Assembly (NCBI RefSeq): GCF_002943465.1
Contig: NZ_PTQY01000005.1
Coordinates: 62,001 to 126,000 of the forward strand
Length of the DNA stretch: 64,000 nucleotides
From: Rhodoferax sp. TS-BS-61-7
GTDB taxonomy: Bacteria; Pseudomonadota; Gammaproteobacteria; Burkholderiales; Burkholderiaceae_C
Reading direction: 5' to 3'
Shown here piece after piece: positions 1 to 8,169 of this stretch. The translations under genes were made by a program, and so were the position numbers. The notes under the pieces were generated by a model. The model did not search any database. It saw only the letters and a list, made by a program, of their open reading frames with translations, and had not been told where the DNA came from. Positions within the stretch are counted from its first letter, which is position 1; every line of letters begins with the position of its first letter.

Positions 1-456
1 ATGCAGGAGCTGGGCTTTCATTACCGGATCACCGACATCCAATGCGCGCTCGGCGTGTCGCAAATGAAAAAGCTCGACACCTTTGTTTCGCGCCGGCGCG
101 CGCTCGCCAAGCGCTACGACGCGGCCTTTGCCGGTTCAAAGTTGATCAAACCCGCCCAGACGGCAGGCCGCGACTGCAGCGCGCACCACCTTTACCCGGT
201 GCGTATCGACTTTGCCGCAGCGGGCACCACTCGAGCGGTGTGTATGGGTGAGCTGCGCCAGCGCGGCTTGATCGCGCAGGTCCACTACATCCCCGTGACC
301 ATGCAGCCTTTTTACCAGCGGCTGGGCAGCGTCAACGCTGACTATCCGCAGGCCAACGCCTACTACGCCCAAGCGCTGAGCCTGCCGCTGTACGTCGATT
401 TGACCGACGCGCAACAGGACTCGGTCATCGCCTTATTGCTGGAGGTGCTTGGATGA
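1..456 (+). CDS. pseC: PseC-like sugar aminotransferase, C-terminal part (5' end outside window)
   Basis: This is the C-terminal part of a DegT/DnrJ/EryC1/StrS PLP-dependent sugar aminotransferase. The stretch GFHYRITDIQCALGVSQMKKLD near the visible start matches, from memory, the conserved segment of UDP-4-amino-4,6-dideoxy-N-acetyl-altrosamine transaminases (PseC), which act on the second step of pseudaminic acid synthesis in the cytoplasm. Only about 150 residues are visible; full-length relatives are near 380, so the PLP-lysine region lies upstream of the window and the ATG at base 1 is probably an internal methionine. The stop overlaps the next gene by 4 nt. PseC rather than a related 4-aminotransferase (LegC/ArnB type) is likely but not proven. 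Confidence 0.75.
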   Translation: MQELGFHYRITDIQCALGVSQMKKLDTFVSRRRALAKRYDAAFAGSKLIKPAQTAGRDCSAHHLYPVRIDFAAAGTTRAVCMGELRQRGLIAQVHYIPVTMQPFYQRLGSVNADYPQANAYYAQALSLPLYVDLTDAQQDSVIALLLEVLG

Positions 457-1316
457 AACTGGCGCTCGGCACCGTCCAGTTTGGCTTAGCCTACGGTATC
501 GCCAACCCGCAGCCACAGATTTCGTTTGCGGAGTCGAAGGCCGTTGTCGATTACGCAGCAGCTCAAGGCATGACCGTTCTGGACACTGCGATGGGCTATG
601 GCGAAAGTGAAGCCCGGCTCGGCGAAATTGGCGTCGATGCGTGGAAGGTCATTTCCAAACTTCCGGAAGTGCCGGATGGGGGAAATGCAGCAGCCTGGAT
701 CAACAGTGCGGTGAAGTCATCGCTTGAAAAACTAAAAATTGACTCACTGTACGGCTTGCTTCTTCATCGTCCGGCCCAGCTTCTTGGCGGCAATGGCACG
801 GAAATCTATGCCGCCTTGCAGCGCCTGAAGGCCGACGGCCTAGTGGAGAAAATAGGTGTCTCGATTTACCAGCCGTCCGAGCTTGAGGGCGTTTTCTCCG
901 TCGGGGAGTTTGACTTGGTTCAGTCGCCACTCAGCGTGCTGGATAGACGTCTCATTACATCGGGCTGGCTTGATCGGTTAGCAGATCGTGGAGTGGAGGT
1001 CCACGCCCGCTCCGTTTTTCTTCAAGGGCTTCTGTTGATGTCGGCGGATCAACGGCCTGGAAAGTTTGCCCGCTGGGCCGGCCTATGGGATTGTTACCAT
1101 GCGTGGGTCGCGGCCAGCGGCTTGTCGCCGCTAGAGGCCAATCTAGCCTATGTGTCGGCGATTCCCGAGGTTCAGCATGTAGTAGTCGGCGTGAATGGCC
1201 TGATCCACATTAAGGAGATACTCAGCGCGCGAACAGATAATGGCCCAGACTGGTCAACGGACTTGGCCACCGAAGATGAAGAACTTCTCAACCCGCTTGC
1301 TTGGCTACAGCTCTAA
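453..1316 (+). CDS. Aldo/keto reductase
   Basis: A 287-residue NAD(P)H-dependent oxidoreductase of the aldo/keto reductase family, cytoplasmic. The classic tetrad can be placed: Asp44 and Tyr49 in LDTAMGYGESE, Lys69 in VISKLP and His105 in LLLHRP. The opening MKLALGTVQFGLAYGIAN is typical of the subgroup found in polysaccharide and nonulosonic acid clusters. The start overlaps the PseC-like stop (ATGA arrangement), and the HD-protein gene begins in its own stop codon, so it belongs to a tightly coupled operon. The substrate is unknown; reduction of a sugar aldehyde or ketone for the surface glycan is an inference. Confidence 0.85.
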   Translation: MKLALGTVQFGLAYGIANPQPQISFAESKAVVDYAAAQGMTVLDTAMGYGESEARLGEIGVDAWKVISKLPEVPDGGNAAAWINSAVKSSLEKLKIDSLYGLLLHRPAQLLGGNGTEIYAALQRLKADGLVEKIGVSIYQPSELEGVFSVGEFDLVQSPLSVLDRRLITSGWLDRLADRGVEVHARSVFLQGLLLMSADQRPGKFARWAGLWDCYHAWVAASGLSPLEANLAYVSAIPEVQHVVVGVNGLIHIKEILSARTDNGPDWSTDLATEDEELLNPLAWLQL

Positions 1317-2005
1317 TGAATTTATCAGACACGTTGAATGACATACGGCTTGAAAGGATGCGGCGCCTTATGGGCTTGCTGGAACCAGATCCGCATGCGC
1401 TCGTATTGTGGAAACGTGCCATGGCCGCCCTACATGACGACGCGGAACGGAGCCGGCTTGCCCATGCCTTCCGGTTCGCCAAGGGACTCAAATACCACCA
1501 TGTCGGCCTGACAAGCGACATCTATTTTTCGCATCCGCTGAGGGTCGCGGCCCTGGCGATACTGATTTCGGGCGCGCGTGATGCCGGGACTGGCGTACTT
1601 GCGGTTTTGCACAATGTCCTGGAGGTGTCCGACGTGTCCGTGGACATACTGTCGGAGACTTTCGGCAGCGACATATCAAACCAGATAGAAACGCTGACTG
1701 TTGACCGGGACGTTCAATGGGACAAAACTTACAAAGAGGGCTACTACGGCGGGTTGGTGGCTGGTCCACTATCTGTACGTGTCGTGAAAATCGTCGACAA
1801 GCTCGACAACCTTTTCGTGCTGGGTCTCAATCCCGACGCATCCGTGAGGGAAAAGTACCTCGCGGAGATAGAGGATTTTGTTCTCCCCATGACGGAGGCA
1901 TCGTTGCCCTCGCTGACTGCCTATATGCGGAATCTGGTCCAGGATTGCCATTCAACCGGATTCATCGAACGCCCAGCCGCTACTAACCTGAAAGAAGAAA
2001 CATGA
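1316..2005 (+). CDS. HD-domain protein related to ppGpp hydrolases, metal site altered
   Basis: A 229-residue all-helical HD-fold protein resembling the hydrolase half of SpoT/Rel or small MESH1-type enzymes. HPLRVA at residues 73-78 and KIVDKLDNL at about 158-166 match the first and last metal/nucleotide segments of that family. The central HD dipeptide, however, reads His99-Asn100, and the following Glu-Asp reads Glu-Val. This suggests lost or changed catalysis. The start was placed at the ATG sharing an A with the aldo/keto reductase stop (TAATG); a TTG 15 nt upstream is possible. Inside a glycan operon the target may be a nucleotide or sugar phosphate rather than ppGpp, which is only inference. 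Confidence 0.65.
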   Translation: MNLSDTLNDIRLERMRRLMGLLEPDPHALVLWKRAMAALHDDAERSRLAHAFRFAKGLKYHHVGLTSDIYFSHPLRVAALAILISGARDAGTGVLAVLHNVLEVSDVSVDILSETFGSDISNQIETLTVDRDVQWDKTYKEGYYGGLVAGPLSVRVVKIVDKLDNLFVLGLNPDASVREKYLAEIEDFVLPMTEASLPSLTAYMRNLVQDCHSTGFIERPAATNLKEET

Positions 2006-2790
2006 ATCTGGGTATTGACGGCCGTGTGGCCATCGTCTGTGGTGCCAGCAAGGGAATGGGCTTTGCCAGCGCGAAAGCCCTGGCACTGCATCGTGCGAAG
2101 GTCCTCATGGTTGCGCGTGACCCATCCGCGCTGGAGGCCGCCGCCAAGGCAATCGCGGCCGAAGGCGGAGTGGTTGAGGCCTATGCGGGTGATGTACGCA
2201 ATCCCGACCTCGCGCAGCTTGCCGTTGATCGCTGCAACGCATTGTGGGGTCCGGTCGACATCCTCGTCAACAACGCCGGCGGCCCTCCCATGGGCTCGTT
2301 CCTGGAGCATGACGGCAAGGCGTGGGAGACGGCGATCCAGACCAATCTCCTGAGCGTAGTGCGCTTTTGCAAAGCGGTTGCTCCCGACATGAAGTCGAGG
2401 AACTGGGGACGCATCATTTCCATTACGTCCACCGTTGCAAAGGAGCCGTCGCCCGCGATGGTCTTGTCCGCAACCACCAGGGCAGGCGTCTCCGCATTTT
2501 CCAAGACGCTGGCCATCGAACTAGCCCAGTTCAATATCTCCGTGAACGTCATATGCCCAGGCGGCGTTCTGACGGACCGCCTTGTGAGTCTGCTGCTAGC
2601 AAGGGCCAATCGCGAGAAAAGGGAATACCAGGAAGTTCTGCAGGAGAGTCTGGCATCCATCCCCGCCAAACGGTTTGCTGAGCCAGAGGAAATTGCCGAC
2701 GTGATTCTTTTCCTGGCCTCCGAAAGGGGCGGATACGTGAACGGCGTCAGTCTTTCCGTTGATGGCGCACTGACGAAAGCGTATACCTAA
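2002..2790 (+). CDS. SDR-family oxidoreductase, atypical active site
   Basis: A 262-residue Rossmann-fold short-chain dehydrogenase/reductase. The cofactor motif GASKGMG (residues 14-20) and NNAG (90-93) are present, and the C-terminal PG.VLTDR and VDGA segments fit 3-oxoacyl-ACP-reductase-like SDRs. The catalytic YxxxK is missing: the positions expected for Tyr and Lys are Ser156 and Arg160, although Ser143 of the triad is present. Some SDR subfamilies with this S-x-x-x-R pattern are known, so it may not be a classical oxidoreductase. The start overlaps the HD-gene stop (ATGA). It probably acts with the neighbouring aldo/keto reductase on a glycan precursor. Confidence 0.8.
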   Translation: MNLGIDGRVAIVCGASKGMGFASAKALALHRAKVLMVARDPSALEAAAKAIAAEGGVVEAYAGDVRNPDLAQLAVDRCNALWGPVDILVNNAGGPPMGSFLEHDGKAWETAIQTNLLSVVRFCKAVAPDMKSRNWGRIISITSTVAKEPSPAMVLSATTRAGVSAFSKTLAIELAQFNISVNVICPGGVLTDRLVSLLLARANREKREYQEVLQESLASIPAKRFAEPEEIADVILFLASERGGYVNGVSLSVDGALTKAYT

Positions 2791-2791
2791 A

Positions 2792-3838
2792 GTGCTGTTC
2801 CAGCCGGATTTGTTTTCCATGTCGCGGCCCGGATGGGTCAAGCTGGACCTTGCCCAAATATCTGCGCTGGATGAAGTTTTGTCCCGGCTTCCGAAAGCTC
2901 TTCTTCCTTTGCAAGGCGACCCGGAACAGTCCGATGCACTTGGCATCAATTCAAAAAATTTTCGGCTAAACACTGCCAGAGGCGTCTTCGTGCTCAAGCG
3001 ATGGTCAGACCAAGCTAGCCCCTTGGAGATTAGCAACACATTGTCCATAATGGCTTGGTTGGTGTCCCAGCAATTGCCTGTACCTGCACCAGTCGCACTG
3101 CAGGGGGACAGTTTCGCTCTTTCAGTGGGGTCTGGCAGGTGGAGTCTATTTCCGTTTGTGGAAGGCGCTTATTTTTCCGGTGCAGACGATGAGCTCCATT
3201 CTGCGGCGGAAGCTACTGGCAGCCTCATGGAAACTTTGTTGCCGCTTCCTGCTGGTTGTCTACCCACTAAGGGGCCCGCGCATTTGACGGTTGCGGATGG
3301 AGCGATTTTGGCTCGTATGAAGAGTGCTTTCCGCACTTGGGATGCTTTGTTGGGTGAGGACCTTGCCGCACTTCTTGCTCTATCGTGGCCCTTGATAATT
3401 TCTGAGTGGGAAAGCCTGAGTGTCACCAGGCTGCCAAGCAGCCGAATCCAAGCGGCACATTTTGATCTACACCCCCACAACCTGCTTGTAACAGACAGCA
3501 GGGTTGTAGCAGTGCTGGATTTTGAGGCATGTAAAGTGATGCCGGTTGGTTTTGCACTGGGCTTTGCTGCGCTCAAACAGTGTCGGCAGGCGATGTCGCT
3601 AAGTGGTTTGCCGACTAACCCACGCTTTGTCGGTTCACTTTACGCAGATCATTTGTTGCGTACCTGCCCTGGCGCGCGAGAGTGGGTGCCGCATTTTGGT
3701 GATTTTGCGGTTGCTGAGGTATTGAGACGAATCTGCAGCATATTGCGCCTCAATCTTGAGAATGGCGAGAAAAAATGGAACAAGGTGCTGGTGGTTCAAC
3801 TCAGTCATCTTGGGGAGGCGCGGGCGCTCTTTAATTAA
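2792..3838 (+). CDS. APH-family phosphotransferase (small-molecule kinase-like)
   Basis: A protein of about 348 residues with the aminoglycoside/choline-kinase-like fold. The Brenner motif is HFDLHPHN (His223, Asp225, Asn230), followed by the metal-binding Asp243 in VLDFEA; Lys69 in VLKRW fits the ATP-contacting lysine. It is expected to phosphorylate a hydroxyl of a sugar or amino alcohol using ATP. The GTG start at 2792 lies directly after the SDR stop; an ATG nine codons downstream (2819) is an alternative, and neither has a strong ribosome site. Position in the operon suggests a kinase for the glycan building block rather than drug resistance. Confidence 0.7.
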   Translation: MLFQPDLFSMSRPGWVKLDLAQISALDEVLSRLPKALLPLQGDPEQSDALGINSKNFRLNTARGVFVLKRWSDQASPLEISNTLSIMAWLVSQQLPVPAPVALQGDSFALSVGSGRWSLFPFVEGAYFSGADDELHSAAEATGSLMETLLPLPAGCLPTKGPAHLTVADGAILARMKSAFRTWDALLGEDLAALLALSWPLIISEWESLSVTRLPSSRIQAAHFDLHPHNLLVTDSRVVAVLDFEACKVMPVGFALGFAALKQCRQAMSLSGLPTNPRFVGSLYADHLLRTCPGAREWVPHFGDFAVAEVLRRICSILRLNLENGEKKWNKVLVVQLSHLGEARALFN

Positions 3839-4005
3839 AATCAATATTGATGAAGAGTGAAAATTAGTGAGATCTTGCAAGCCCAACATGCAGGGTAATG
3901 TCGGATATGCCTGCCGCCGCACACTTGAGATCTGGACACTAAACTTCCTACTTCAGTGAACTGGCTTATTTCGGAATACAGAGAGAAATTCTGGAAATAC
4001 GTCAA
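3839..4005. other. Intergenic gap between the APH-like and GSA-AT-like genes
   Basis: About 170 bases that are richer in A+T than the flanking genes. I see no convincing ORF or terminator; the stretch may hold a secondary promoter for the downstream genes, but no clear -35/-10 pair was identified. Confidence 0.4.
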
Positions 4006-4011
4006 AAGGAG
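4006..4011 (+). promoter_or_regulatory. Strong ribosome binding site deciding a TTG start
   Basis: AAGGAG lies six bases before the TTG at 4018. No ATG in frame lies nearer to it, so it supports TTG as the initiation codon of the aminotransferase gene. Confidence 0.7.
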
Positions 4012-4017
4012 AAAAAC

Positions 4018-5367
4018 TTGGAAAATGCAAATGAATACATCGAGCGGAACGAGGGCGCCGAACTCGGTTCCGGCCAGAAACTCTGGAAGCGCGCCAAGAA
4101 GCTGATTCCCGGGGGGAACATGCTGCTTTCCAAAAGAGCGGAAATGTTTTTACCGGATCAATGGCCCGCGTATTTCAGTAAGGCAAAAGGCTGCAAGGTG
4201 TGGGACCTCGACGGCAAAGAGTACATCGACATGTGCATCATGGGCATAGGTACCAATACTTTGGGTTATGGCAACCCAGAAGTAGATGGCGCAGTGCTGG
4301 CTGCTGTGGATGCGGGAAACATGTCTACATTCAACTGCCCCGAGGAAGTCTACCTCGCCGAAAAATTGGTTGAAATTCACCCGTGGGCAGACATGGTGAG
4401 GTTTGCGCGCTCAGGCGGCGAAGCCAATGCCATCGCGATCCGCATCGCACGTGCCGCCTCGGGCAAGGACAAAGTCGCTATCTGCGGTTATCACGGCTGG
4501 CACGACTGGTACCTGGCCGCCAACCTCGGCGACGGCAACCACCTGGCCGGCCATTTGCTGCCGGGCCTCGATCCCAAGGGTGTGCCCCAGAGCCTGCGCG
4601 GCACGGTCTACCCGTTCAACTACAACAACTACGCCGAGCTCGAAGAGATCGTCAACAACAACGACATTGGCGTTATCAAGATGGAGGTCATGCGCAATAA
4701 GGGCCCCGAGGACAACTTCCTGCAGCGCGTGCGTGACCTGGCGACCAAGCGCGGAATCGTGTTGATCTTCGACGAATGCACCTCGGGCTTTCGCCAGACT
4801 TTCGGCGGCATTCACAAAATGTACGGTGTCGAACCCGACATGGCCATGTTCGGCAAGGCGCTGGGCAACGGCTATGCGATGACCGCCACCATCGGCCGCC
4901 GTGAAATCATGGAAAGTGCGCAGTCCACCTTTATCAGTAGCACCTTCTGGACCGAGCGCATCGGCCCGACCGCGGCGCTGAAAACTCTGGAAGTCATGGA
5001 GCGTGAGAAGTCCTGGGAACGCATCACCGAGACCGGCACCGGCATCATGGCGGGCTGGCAGGCGCTCGCGAAGAAGCATGGCTTGACGGTCAATGTGGCC
5101 GGTTTGCCGTCGATCGCCAGTTTCGGCTTTGACGGCCCCAACGCGCTGGCCTACAAGACCCTGATTACGCAGGAAATGCTGGGCAAGGGCTACCTCGCCA
5201 GCAACCTGATCTTCTCCAGTCTTGCACATACGCCCGACGTGGTCGACGGCTATTTCAACGCGCTGGATCCGATCTTCAGCCTGATCAAGGAGTGCGAGCA
5301 GGGGCGTGATGTGATGTCGCTGCTCAAGGGCCCGATTTGCCATGCCGGCTTCAAGCGGCTGAACTGA
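4018..5367 (+). CDS. Class III aminotransferase, glutamate-1-semialdehyde aminomutase-like
   Basis: A 449-residue PLP enzyme of fold type I, class III. Seen: GYHGWHDW at 158-165, FDECTSGFR at 251-259 (Asp252 for the pyridine nitrogen) and FGKALGNGYAMTA with the PLP lysine Lys280. The resemblance is to glutamate-1-semialdehyde 2,1-aminomutases, but the genomic setting (nonulosonic-acid genes) argues that it transaminates or isomerises a glycan precursor instead of making heme precursor. It starts at TTG, backed by a good ribosome site. A decayed relative of the same superfamily lies at 12060-12640. The substrate cannot be told from the sequence. Confidence 0.8.
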   Translation: MENANEYIERNEGAELGSGQKLWKRAKKLIPGGNMLLSKRAEMFLPDQWPAYFSKAKGCKVWDLDGKEYIDMCIMGIGTNTLGYGNPEVDGAVLAAVDAGNMSTFNCPEEVYLAEKLVEIHPWADMVRFARSGGEANAIAIRIARAASGKDKVAICGYHGWHDWYLAANLGDGNHLAGHLLPGLDPKGVPQSLRGTVYPFNYNNYAELEEIVNNNDIGVIKMEVMRNKGPEDNFLQRVRDLATKRGIVLIFDECTSGFRQTFGGIHKMYGVEPDMAMFGKALGNGYAMTATIGRREIMESAQSTFISSTFWTERIGPTAALKTLEVMEREKSWERITETGTGIMAGWQALAKKHGLTVNVAGLPSIASFGFDGPNALAYKTLITQEMLGKGYLASNLIFSSLAHTPDVVDGYFNALDPIFSLIKECEQGRDVMSLLKGPICHAGFKRLN

Positions 5368-5386
5368 AAAACTGCGAACGTTGGGC

Positions 5387-6457
5387 ATGCAAACCGATCT
5401 GGCCTCCCTGCACATCCTCTTCGTCACCGTCGCCAGTCAGGCGATCGGTTTCGGACATCTGAGCCGTTGCCTCGCGCTGGCGGCTCATGCGCAAAAGCGC
5501 CATGCCGATATCGGTTTTCTGGTGTTTGGCGGCGATGCCGCGGAAGATCGCATCAAGGGGGCCGGCTTTGCCTGCATCCGGCTCGATGAGTCGGCCCTGA
5601 ACGCCGGCCATTGGCCGCAAACCGCGCACCTGCGTGCGGATGCGGTGATGGCCGACATGATTTTCCCGGGCTTCGACCGCGTTTGCCGCGATGTCGAAGG
5701 ACTGTTCGGGCGCCTGCGCGGCTTGGGCCGCCTGCTGACGGCCATTGACGTGTTGGGCGAAGCTTCATTGGCGCGGCGTTTCCCCGAAGTGCCCGTCGAT
5801 CTGCTCGTGAGCCCCTACGTGGCGACGCCTGTGGAAACGTCCGGGCGCCGCTGGCGCTTTATCGAAGGCGCGCGTTACGCGCTGCTTTCTCCCGACTATG
5901 CCGGCTTGCCGGCGCGCACCCAGCGTAACAGCGCCAGCCGGGTGCTGGTCAGTTGCGGCGGCAGCGACCCGAAGGGTTACACTGCCGAGGTTTTGAGGGG
6001 GCTGGAGCGCCTGACGCGACGGATCGAGGTCCGTGTCGTGATAGGGCCGCTGTTCGGCGCCGCGCTGCGGCAGCAAATACAAGTGCTGGTGGACGAGTCC
6101 CGGCATGCGGTCACCCCGGTGAAGGTGGCGTCCTCGCTGCGGCATGACATGCTGTGGTGCGACATGGCGATAGGCGCGAACGGGCTCACCAAGTACGAGC
6201 TGGCGGCGACCGCGACGCCGTCGCTGTTGTTTTCCATCGACGCGCATCACGAAGAGGTCAATCGCCCATTCGCGGCGAAGAAGACGGCGGCTCACCTCGG
6301 CATCGGCATATCGGCCGAGACCGTGAGCCGGGAAGCCGAAAGATTGTTGAGCGATGTCGTCTTGCGCAGCGAAATGGCGGCGCGCGGCAGTGCATTGGTG
6401 GATGGGGTGGGCGCACAACGCCTGTTTGACGAAATAAAGAAGGAGTTGCTTTGTTAA
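5387..6457 (+). CDS. pseG: PseG-like nucleotide-sugar hydrolase
   Basis: A 356-residue GT-B-fold protein. The N-terminal IGFGHLSRCLALA fits the GxGHxxRxxxLA motif of PseG/MurG relatives, and the second half has LVSCGGSDPKG followed by ANGLTKYELAATATPSLL, as in UDP-2,4-diacetamido-2,4,6-trideoxy-altropyranose hydrolases. PseG removes UDP to release the sugar that the synthase condenses with phosphoenolpyruvate. The ATG at 5387 was preferred; a TTG two codons upstream is possible. Its 3' end overlaps the synthase gene by 7 nt. A glycosyltransferase role is the alternative. The exact sugar (pseudaminic or other) is undetermined. Confidence 0.65.
   Translation: MQTDLASLHILFVTVASQAIGFGHLSRCLALAAHAQKRHADIGFLVFGGDAAEDRIKGAGFACIRLDESALNAGHWPQTAHLRADAVMADMIFPGFDRVCRDVEGLFGRLRGLGRLLTAIDVLGEASLARRFPEVPVDLLVSPYVATPVETSGRRWRFIEGARYALLSPDYAGLPARTQRNSASRVLVSCGGSDPKGYTAEVLRGLERLTRRIEVRVVIGPLFGAALRQQIQVLVDESRHAVTPVKVASSLRHDMLWCDMAIGANGLTKYELAATATPSLLFSIDAHHEEVNRPFAAKKTAAHLGIGISAETVSREAERLLSDVVLRSEMAARGSALVDGVGAQRLFDEIKKELLC
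6440..6445 (+). promoter_or_regulatory. Ribosome binding site deciding a TTG start
   Basis: AAGGAG sits five bases before TTG at 6451, inside the end of the PseG-like gene. It supports the 7-nt overlap and TTG initiation for the synthase gene. Confidence 0.6.
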
Positions 6458-7473
6458 AGAACGAGTTGAAGATTGCCGGAACACCGGTTGGCGGCGCAGC
6501 AGCCCCGTATGTGATCGCAGAGATCGGGTCGAATTTCGACAAGAACCTGGACAAGGCGCGCAAGCTCATCGACGTGGCCGCCGAGGCTGGCGCCAATGCC
6601 GTCAAGTTCCAGTTGTTCCGCGCCGACTTCCTGTACCCGAACGGCGGCGAACTCCACGACATATTCAAGTCTATCGAACTGGACCCCGAGTGGGTGCCGA
6701 TTCTCGAGAAACATGCGCGTGACCAGGGCCTGCAATTCCTGGCTTCCGCCTTCGACCTGAAATCCGTCGACGTGCTCGAAGCCGTCAACACGCCGGCCCA
6801 CAAGGTGGCGTCGTCGGAAACCACCAACCTCGGATTCCTGCACAAGTTGGCTTCGACCGGCAAGCCCGTGATCATCTCGACCGGCATGTGCGACATGGTC
6901 GATGTCGAGGAAGCCGTCAACGCCTGCCTGGGCACCGGTAACGACCAGATCGTCCTGCTGCAGTGCGGTGCGATGTATCCCTTGCCCAACGAGCTGGTCA
7001 ACCTGCGTGTGATTCAGTCGCTGGCGCAGCGCTTCAATTGCCCGGTTGGTTTCTCCGACCACACCCTGGGCCTGACCGCAGCGATCGCCGCGGTCGGTCT
7101 CGGTGCGACGGTCTTCGAGAAGCACTACACCCTGGACAAGAAGGGCGCCGGCCCGGACCACTTCTACGCGCTGGAGCCGCACGAGCTGAAAGCCTATGTC
7201 ACCGGCGTGCGGGAAGCGCACGAAGCGCTCGGCTCCAGCGAGAAGCGGATGCTGCCCAAGGAGCGCGAACTCGGCCGCCGCGAGGGTCTGTATCTGGCGC
7301 GAAACATGGCCGCAGGCGAAACGATAAGCGCCGCCGATATCGTCATCAAGCGCCCGGCAGTCGGCCTGCGCGCCCGTTACGCGGCGGCTGTCGTTGGTGC
7401 CAAGCTGACCCGTGCGGCGGACAAAGACCTGCCGCTGGACTGGAGTGTCCTGACTTTCGGTGGTGCAAAATGA
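6451..7473 (+). CDS. N-acetylneuraminate/pseudaminate synthase family protein (NeuB/PseI)
   Basis: A 340-residue nonulosonic acid synthase: it condenses phosphoenolpyruvate with a six-carbon amino sugar in the cytoplasm. VIAEIGSNF near residue 21, AGANAVKFQLF at 46-56, STGMCDMVDVEEA, GFSDHT and the EKHYTLDKKGAGPDH block mark the NeuB TIM barrel; about 60 C-terminal residues form the SAF/antifreeze-like domain. Initiation is at TTG. The stop overlaps the methyltransferase ATG. Motifs do not tell sialic, legionaminic and pseudaminic specificity apart; the PseG- and PseC-like neighbours favour a pseudaminic-type product. Confidence 0.85.
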   Translation: MLKNELKIAGTPVGGAAAPYVIAEIGSNFDKNLDKARKLIDVAAEAGANAVKFQLFRADFLYPNGGELHDIFKSIELDPEWVPILEKHARDQGLQFLASAFDLKSVDVLEAVNTPAHKVASSETTNLGFLHKLASTGKPVIISTGMCDMVDVEEAVNACLGTGNDQIVLLQCGAMYPLPNELVNLRVIQSLAQRFNCPVGFSDHTLGLTAAIAAVGLGATVFEKHYTLDKKGAGPDHFYALEPHELKAYVTGVREAHEALGSSEKRMLPKERELGRREGLYLARNMAAGETISAADIVIKRPAVGLRARYAAAVVGAKLTRAADKDLPLDWSVLTFGGAK

Positions 7474-8162
7474 GTAACACGAATCGCGCCACCGATGAGT
7501 GGAATAAGGAAATTCATCGGCAAAAGCATCAGCACAAATACCCGAAGTGGCCCAACGAGGTGATGCTTAAGCTCCTTTTCGGTGGCAGCAATTATTTGAA
7601 GTCCCCATTCAAGCCGGAGCCTTCATGGCGTGTGCTTGATGTAGGCTGCGGCTTTGCAAATAACCTCGTGCCCTTCGCCGACATCGGCTGCGAATGCCAT
7701 GGCGTGGACCTGCACCCTGAAATGGCGGCCACGGTCCAGGAGATCATGGACGAGCGCGGCTACAAGACCAAAATCCAGGCCGGCAGCAACCGCGCCTTGC
7801 CGTATCCCGACGCGCACTTCGATCTGCTGTTATCGGTGAACACGCTGCACTACGAGGGCAGCGAGGAAAACTTCCTGGCGGCGCTGAAGGAATTCCGCCG
7901 CGTCCTGAAGCCGGGCGGCGGCGTCTACATCTCCACCGTGGGTCCCGAGCACGAGATCTACCGGCGCGCCGAGATGTTGGGCGACCATCGTTACCGAATC
8001 CGCGACTTCGACTTCCGCAACGGCGAAGAGTTTTTCTTTTGCGATTCCGAACGCTATCTGCAGCATTATTGCGAGCAGGTGTTCGAGACCGTGGAAACCG
8101 GTCGCTCGACCGAGAAACTGATGAAGCTGCCGCTCGATTTTCTGATTGCGCTGTGCCGTTGA
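7470..8162 (+). CDS. Class I SAM-dependent methyltransferase
   Basis: A 230-residue Rossmann-fold methyltransferase. Motif I is VLDVGCGFANNLVPFA (about 54-69), with GVDLHPEMA as motif II and LPYPDAHFDLLLSVNTLHY as the post-II region; VLKPGGGVYIST is typical of the UbiE-like group. The ATG overlaps the synthase stop (ATGA), so the longer open frame upstream is not coding. It is likely to methylate the nonulosonic acid or a nearby sugar. The exact acceptor is unknown. Confidence 0.8.
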   Translation: MSNTNRATDEWNKEIHRQKHQHKYPKWPNEVMLKLLFGGSNYLKSPFKPEPSWRVLDVGCGFANNLVPFADIGCECHGVDLHPEMAATVQEIMDERGYKTKIQAGSNRALPYPDAHFDLLLSVNTLHYEGSEENFLAALKEFRRVLKPGGGVYISTVGPEHEIYRRAEMLGDHRYRIRDFDFRNGEEFFFCDSERYLQHYCEQVFETVETGRSTEKLMKLPLDFLIALCR

Positions 8163-8169
8163 ACCGCAC

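Noticed and set aside
4018..5367. Naming the aminotransferase hemL
   Set aside because: The resemblance is to the superfamily; the position in a nonulosonate operon and the existence of a second decayed relative argue against the heme enzyme.
6963..7469. Upstream extension of the methyltransferase frame into the synthase gene
   Set aside because: The extension is Arg/Gly-rich out-of-frame reading of the synthase; the ATG at 7470 with ATGA overlap is the natural start.
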